Shown piece by piece: positions 61,101-64,000 of a stretch of DNA of 64,000 nt. The position numbers were made by a program, and so were the translations under genes. Source of the DNA: Prevotella sp. (GTDB lineage: Bacteria > Bacteroidota > Bacteroidia > Bacteroidales > Bacteroidaceae); the NCBI GenBank assembly GCA_017471245.1, contig JAFUVB010000019.1, positions 1 to 64,000 on the forward strand, read 5' to 3'. Positions within the stretch are counted from its first letter, which is position 1, and each line of letters begins with the position of its first letter. The notes beneath the pieces were generated by a model. The model saw only the letters and a list, made by a program, of their open reading frames with translations. It had not been told where the DNA came from and did not search any database.

Positions 61101-61426
61101 GATATGACATTTATGCAACCAGCGGAACGGCAAAGTTCTTTAGTGAGAACGGGGTGAAGGCTACGGCAGTGGCATGGCCGGATGAGCATGGCGACAACAA
61201 CGTGATGGACATGATTGCCGACCACAAGTTCGAGCTTATCATCAACGTGCCGAAGAACCATACCAAGAGGGAACTTACGAATGGCTACCGCATTCGTCGC
61301 GGTGCCATCGACCATAACATCCCGTTGATGACAAACACACGGCTGGCAAAAGCATTCATCCAGGCATTCTGCGACCTGAAGGAAGAAGATATCAAGGTGA
61401 AGAGCTGGCAGGAGTATAACAGCTAA
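58103..61426 (+). CDS. carB: Carbamoyl-phosphate synthase large subunit with in-frame repeat insertion
   Basis: 1107 residues; relatives I know are about 1075. Two ATP-grasp halves: the first begins VLGSGALKIGQAGEFDYSG (9-27), the second VVLGSGAYRIGSSVEFDW after residue 590. A C-terminal MGS-like allosteric domain has KNGYDIYATSGTAKFFSENGV. It makes carbamoyl phosphate for pyrimidines and arginine. Between the halves, residues about 546-581 (starting SEELRVKSEEST and ending FTIHSSLAKH) are encoded by a 106-bp palindrome and have no counterpart I recall. The frame is kept, so the enzyme is probably functional. carA is not adjacent. Confidence 0.95.
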   Translation: MKKKLNKVLVLGSGALKIGQAGEFDYSGSQALKALREEGISSVLVNPNIATIQTSEGVADKVYFQPVNTHFVTEIIKKERPDGILLAFGGQTALNCGTELYQKGILKEYGVEVLGTSVEAIMNTEDRDLFVKKLSEVDLKVPVSHAVENMDDALKAAREIGYPIMIRSAYALGGLGSGICPDEKTFIELAESAFTFAPQILVEESLKGWKEIEFECIRDANDRCFTVASMENFDPLGIHTGESIVVAPTCSLTEEQVKMLQEITIRCVKHLCIVGECNIQFAFNAQTNDYRIIEINARLSRSSALASKATGYPLAFVAAKIALGYTLDQIGEMGTTSSAYVAPSLDYMICKIPRWDLTKFAGVSRLIGSSMKSVGEIMSIGRSFEEMIQKGLRMIGQGMHGFVGNDHTKFDNLEEELQNPTDLRIFAIAQALEEGYSIERIEELTKIDTWFLERLKHIVDLKRELLNYNTLEELPDELLLEVKRAGFSDFQIARFVLKPHEGNMEKQNLEVRRYRKQKGILPSVKRIPTVASEHPELTNYLYFTYGSEELRVKSEESTSARGNADSGAAANSSLFTIHSSLAKHDIDYYKNEKSVVVLGSGAYRIGSSVEFDWCSVNAINTARKLGYKSIMINYNPETVSTDYDMCDRLYFDELSLERVLDVIDLEEPRGVIVSVGGQIPNNLAMKLYRQGVPVLGTSPVDIDRAENRDKFSAMLDKLDIDQPAWRALTSFEDVKEFVDQVGYPVLVRPSYVLSGAAMNVCYDDEELHRFLNMATEVSKEFPVVVSQFMQDTKEIEFDAVADKGEVVEYAISEHVEYAGVHSGDATMVFPAQHIYFSTIRQIKKIARKIAKELNISGPFNIQFLAKNRQVRVIECNLRASRSFPFVSKILKRNFIETATKIMLDAPYSRPDRSEFDIDRIGVKASQFSFARLQNADPVLGVDMSSTGEVGCLGDDLNEALLNALIATGYRIPKKSVLISSGGVKGKVDLLEPVRELAKNGYDIYATSGTAKFFSENGVKATAVAWPDEHGDNNVMDMIADHKFELIINVPKNHTKRELTNGYRIRRGAIDHNIPLMTNTRLAKAFIQAFCDLKEEDIKVKSWQEYNS
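59740..59845. repeat. 106-bp palindromic heptamer element inside carB
   Basis: Left arm 59740-59772 and right arm 59813-59845 are 33-bp inverted copies with 4 mismatches. The left arm is made of 7-bp units GTGAAGA GTTAAGA GTGAAGA GTGAAGA. The 40-nt centre holds another stem, TCTGCA/TGCAGA (with AGAATC/GATTCT outside it). It is translated in frame as part of CarB. Confidence 0.85.
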
Positions 61427-61483
61427 AAGAGTGAATGAACTGAACTGAAAGCATGTAATCACAGGTAAGCGAGTAGAGACAAG

Positions 61484-62548
61484 ATGATGACTGAGGAAAA
61501 AACGGCTTTGTTAGGCATGAACCTCTTCGAACTGAAAGAAGTGGCAAGACGGCTGGGGTTGCCTGCCTTCGCTGGCGGACAAATGGCAAAGTGGCTCTAC
61601 ACCCAGCACATCGACAGCATCGACGACATGACCAACATCTCGAAAGCAAACCGTGAAAGGCTGAAAGAGGCATATACCGTTGGGGCGATGCCTCCGTCTG
61701 ACTGTCAGGAATCCAAAGACGGAACGAAGAAATATCTCTTTCCCGTCAGGACTGTGTCGCCACTCACCGATCAATCCGTAATGAGATTTGTGGAGACGGT
61801 ATACATCCCCGACGATGGCAGGGCAACGCTCTGTGTGAGTTGCCAGGTGGGATGCAAGATGAATTGCCTGTTTTGCCAGACAGGAAAGCAGGGATTTGAA
61901 GGAAACCTTACAACTGCCGACATTCTCAATCAGGTGTATTCCCTGCCCGAGCGCGACAAACTGACAAACATTGTGTTCATGGGGCAAGGCGAGCCGATGG
62001 ACAATATCGACCATGTGATGCGTGCTACGGAGATCCTCACCGCCGACTACGGCTATGCCTGGAGTCCCAAACGCATCACGGTGAGCAGCGTGGGGATCAA
62101 GAACAAGCTGAAACGATTCCTCGACGAAAGCAACTGCCACGTTGCCATCAGCATGCACAGCGCCCTGCCAGAACAGCGTGCAGAGCTAATGCCTGCTGAA
62201 AAGGGAATGGGAATAAAGGAAACCGTTGACTTGCTCCGCAACTACGATTTCACCCACCAGCGGCGGCTCTCATTTGAATATATCGTATTCGGAGGGCTGA
62301 ACGATACGCTCAATCATGCGAAAGCCATCGTCGGTTTGCTCAAAGGAATTGAATGCCGCATCAACCTGATAAGGTTTCACCAGATTCCAGGGGTACCACT
62401 GCACGGTGCTGACGATGCAAAAATGGAACAGTTTCGCGACTATCTCACCCAGCATGGTGTGTTCACCACCATACGTGCCAGCCGCGGACAAGACATCTAT
62501 GCAGCATGCGGTTTGCTCTCTACTGCCAAAAAGAACCAGCTGCAATGA
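61484..62548 (+). CDS. rlmN: 23S rRNA (A2503-C2)/tRNA (A37-C2) methyltransferase RlmN
   Basis: 354 residues (a second ATG directly follows the first). Radical-SAM motif CKMNCLFC preceded by SCQVG, giving Cys124, Cys128 and Cys131. FMGQGEPMDN, ITVSSVGI and the conserved C-terminal cysteine in IYAACGLL (mono-methyl carrier pair) are present. It methylates adenosine 2503 in 23S rRNA and A37 in some tRNAs. It lies 57 nt after carB, and its stop overlaps the next ATG. Confidence 0.95.
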   Translation: MMTEEKTALLGMNLFELKEVARRLGLPAFAGGQMAKWLYTQHIDSIDDMTNISKANRERLKEAYTVGAMPPSDCQESKDGTKKYLFPVRTVSPLTDQSVMRFVETVYIPDDGRATLCVSCQVGCKMNCLFCQTGKQGFEGNLTTADILNQVYSLPERDKLTNIVFMGQGEPMDNIDHVMRATEILTADYGYAWSPKRITVSSVGIKNKLKRFLDESNCHVAISMHSALPEQRAELMPAEKGMGIKETVDLLRNYDFTHQRRLSFEYIVFGGLNDTLNHAKAIVGLLKGIECRINLIRFHQIPGVPLHGADDAKMEQFRDYLTQHGVFTTIRASRGQDIYAACGLLSTAKKNQLQ

Positions 62549-63513
62549 GGAATCTATGCTTCGTGCTTGTGGCTCTGCTATGCCTGAATTGCAGTGGCAA
62601 TAAGGATCCGTTTATGTCTGACAGCAACGGAAGGGCCTACTCGGTTGTCATCATATCAGAAGACTCTTTGGCAAGAGGCATTATCGGAAACGTCCTTGAA
62701 ACCGATGTAGAGGGGTTGCCGCAAAGAGAACCATCCTTCGATGTGACGTTTGCCAGCGAACTGGATGCACCTTTGAGCAAGATGCGGAATATCATTGTGG
62801 TGACATGCGACAGCAGTCACAAGGCAAAAACGCAGATAAAATATGAAAAAAACGCCTTTGCCGAGCCGCAGATGCTGATACACATCACCACACCGACAGC
62901 TGAGAAGCTGGGGAATGACATGAAGACAAGCGGGAAAAGGCTATTGAACCTTCTGGAAAAATCGGAGATGAATGCCGCCATCCGGTCATTAAAAAGAAGG
63001 CACCTTCAAAATCAGGAAAGAATGATTCGCGAGATGCTGGATGCTGAGATATTGATTCCGGAAGGATTGTCGTCGAGCAAACGTGGCAAAGATTTCGTTT
63101 GGCTGTCGAACAACGCTGCCACCAGCATGCAGAACATTTGCGTATATGCCTACGAAGGAACGGCAACTGACCGGCAGACATTCATTCACAAGCGCGACAG
63201 CATCATGCGCGCTAACATACAAGGTGAACGCGAAGGGATGTGGATGACCACTATTAAGGAGAGCATCACACTGAAACAGGAAATGCAAAACAACAATCCT
63301 ATTTCGGTGATTCGCGGTCTTTGGGAGATGAAAGGTGACATGATGGGCGGACCATTCGTGGCTCACGCCATGGCAGATCACCAAAGGGAACGCACAATCG
63401 TGGCTGAGGCATTCGTCTATGCCCCGGAAACAGACAAAAGAAACCAGATACGGCAATTGGAAGCCGCTCTATATACATTATTATTATATAATAGAACAGA
63501 CGATGGAAAATAA
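62545..63513 (+). CDS. DUF4837 lipoprotein
   Basis: 322 residues from the ATG at 62545, which overlaps the rlmN stop (ATGA). Lipobox Cys16 (LLCLNCSGN). The body matches DUF4837, a Bacteroidetes lipoprotein family: YSVVIISEDS near the start, QMLIHITTPTAEKL, MIREMLDAEILIPEGLSSSKRGKDFVWLSNNA, and the late PISVIRGLWEMKGDMMGGPFVAHA. The function is unknown; genes of this family commonly sit between rlmN and pdxA in this phylum. The next gene starts inside its last codons. Confidence 0.85.
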   Translation: MRNLCFVLVALLCLNCSGNKDPFMSDSNGRAYSVVIISEDSLARGIIGNVLETDVEGLPQREPSFDVTFASELDAPLSKMRNIIVVTCDSSHKAKTQIKYEKNAFAEPQMLIHITTPTAEKLGNDMKTSGKRLLNLLEKSEMNAAIRSLKRRHLQNQERMIREMLDAEILIPEGLSSSKRGKDFVWLSNNAATSMQNICVYAYEGTATDRQTFIHKRDSIMRANIQGEREGMWMTTIKESITLKQEMQNNNPISVIRGLWEMKGDMMGGPFVAHAMADHQRERTIVAEAFVYAPETDKRNQIRQLEAALYTLLLYNRTDDGK

Positions 63514-64000
63514 AAAGATTCGCGTGGCTATCACGCACGGAGATACGAATGGCATCGGTTATGAACTGATTTTCAAGACATTTGCAGACCCCACAATGAT
63601 GGAGCTATGCACTCCCATCATCTACGGTTCACCAAAAGTTGCAGCCTATCACAGGAATGTGCTCAACAATCAGGCGAACTTTACCATCATCAACAAACCT
63701 GAAGATGCCCGTGATGGCAGGATGAACCTTCTCACGGCTTTCGATGAGGAAGTGAAAGTGGAAATAGGAAATGCCTCTATCGACTCGTCAAGAGCTGCCG
63801 TCACAGCACTGAAGAGAGCTGTAACAGACTTTGAGCAAGGAGGGTTTGACGTTCTCGTCACTGCTCCTGCAGATATAGAAGGCTTCCGCGCTCTCGGATT
63901 AGGAGCAAAGTCGGAGACTCAATATTTGGAACAGCTTACCGACAACAAGGATAGTGCATTTACCATTCTTGTCAATGATGCCCTCAGAGTGGCAATCCTC
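63503..64000 (+). CDS. pdxA: 4-hydroxythreonine-4-phosphate dehydrogenase (5' part)
   Basis: Partial: 166 codons from the ATG at 63503, running off the window. It starts MENKKIRVAITHGDTNGIGYELI, the PdxA nucleotide-binding start (GDxxGIGxE). It continues LVTAPADIEGFRALG and GAKSETQYLEQL (the usual H in the GHTE motif is replaced by GAKSETQ). PdxA oxidises 4-phospho-hydroxy-threonine in vitamin B6 synthesis. It overlaps the DUF4837 gene by 11 nt, so it is probably in one operon with rlmN. Confidence 0.9.
   Translation, partial: MENKKIRVAITHGDTNGIGYELIFKTFADPTMMELCTPIIYGSPKVAAYHRNVLNNQANFTIINKPEDARDGRMNLLTAFDEEVKVEIGNASIDSSRAAVTALKRAVTDFEQGGFDVLVTAPADIEGFRALGLGAKSETQYLEQLTDNKDSAFTILVNDALRVAIL

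Noticed and set aside
58103-61426. carB split or frameshifted by the repeat element
   Set aside because: The frame runs through the palindrome without stop and both halves are complete, so it is an insertion, not a pseudogene.
1-64000. tRNA or rRNA genes
   Set aside because: No cloverleaf with a TTC-type T-loop and CCA end or rRNA signature was noticed on either strand; a tRNAscan run would settle this.

Overview
The window reads as a chromosomal segment of a Bacteroidales bacterium, most likely Prevotellaceae. The evidence is the SusC/SusD pair with an ECF sigma/FecR regulator, a MurF-Alr fusion, several Bacteroidetes-only DUF families (DUF4834, DUF4837, DUF4843, DUF4922, DUF2971, DUF6078), Bacteroidetes -7 promoter boxes (TAnnTTTG) before many genes, and almost no Shine-Dalgarno sites. 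No tRNA, rRNA, insertion sequence or CRISPR array was seen.

Layout. 1-6 kb: a plus-strand run with a PIF1-like helicase and proteins of unknown function. 6-13 kb: an AT-richer accessory block on the minus strand, with two FGE-fold lipoproteins, two related YLKDG-domain exported proteins, a DUF2971 protein and small unknowns. Just upstream of it lies a promoter followed by about 300 nt with strong RNA-structure signals, including a pseudoknot. 13.3-14.4 kb: intergenic repeats and a DUF6078 gene. 14.5-25 kb: a regulated uptake operon (ECF sigma, FecR, SusC, SusD, DUF4843, PKD-like lipoprotein, exported thioredoxin). 25.9-29.2 kb: a TPP riboswitch with a TonB receptor and a PnuC-family permease (thiamine uptake). 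29.2-31.7 kb: a possible small RNA and a BtuB-like receptor. 31.8-45.9 kb: housekeeping genes (trxA, dnaE, psd, pssA, dnaA, amidase, mlaD-like, folB, nrdJ, nitroreductase). 46.5-57 kb: an MFS carrier, murF-alr, two AmpG-like permeases and a very large glycosyltransferase/HIT-like/SpoIID fusion, which together suggest wall synthesis and wall-fragment recycling. 58.1-64 kb: carB, rlmN, a DUF4837 lipoprotein and the start of pdxA.

The most unusual content is in the repeats. (1) Five intergenic arrays carry AAAA-N7-TTTT palindromes at a 22-23 bp period. (2) Two inverted-repeat elements of about 400-430 bp share the tip GGCACCTGAGC, and each lies beside one of those arrays. (3) A heptamer repeat family (roughly GTKAAGA and relatives) occurs at four loci; one copy is a 106-bp hairpin inserted in frame inside carB, adding about 32 residues between the two synthetase halves. 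All assignments come from reading the sequence and recalling families; no database search or folding program was run.
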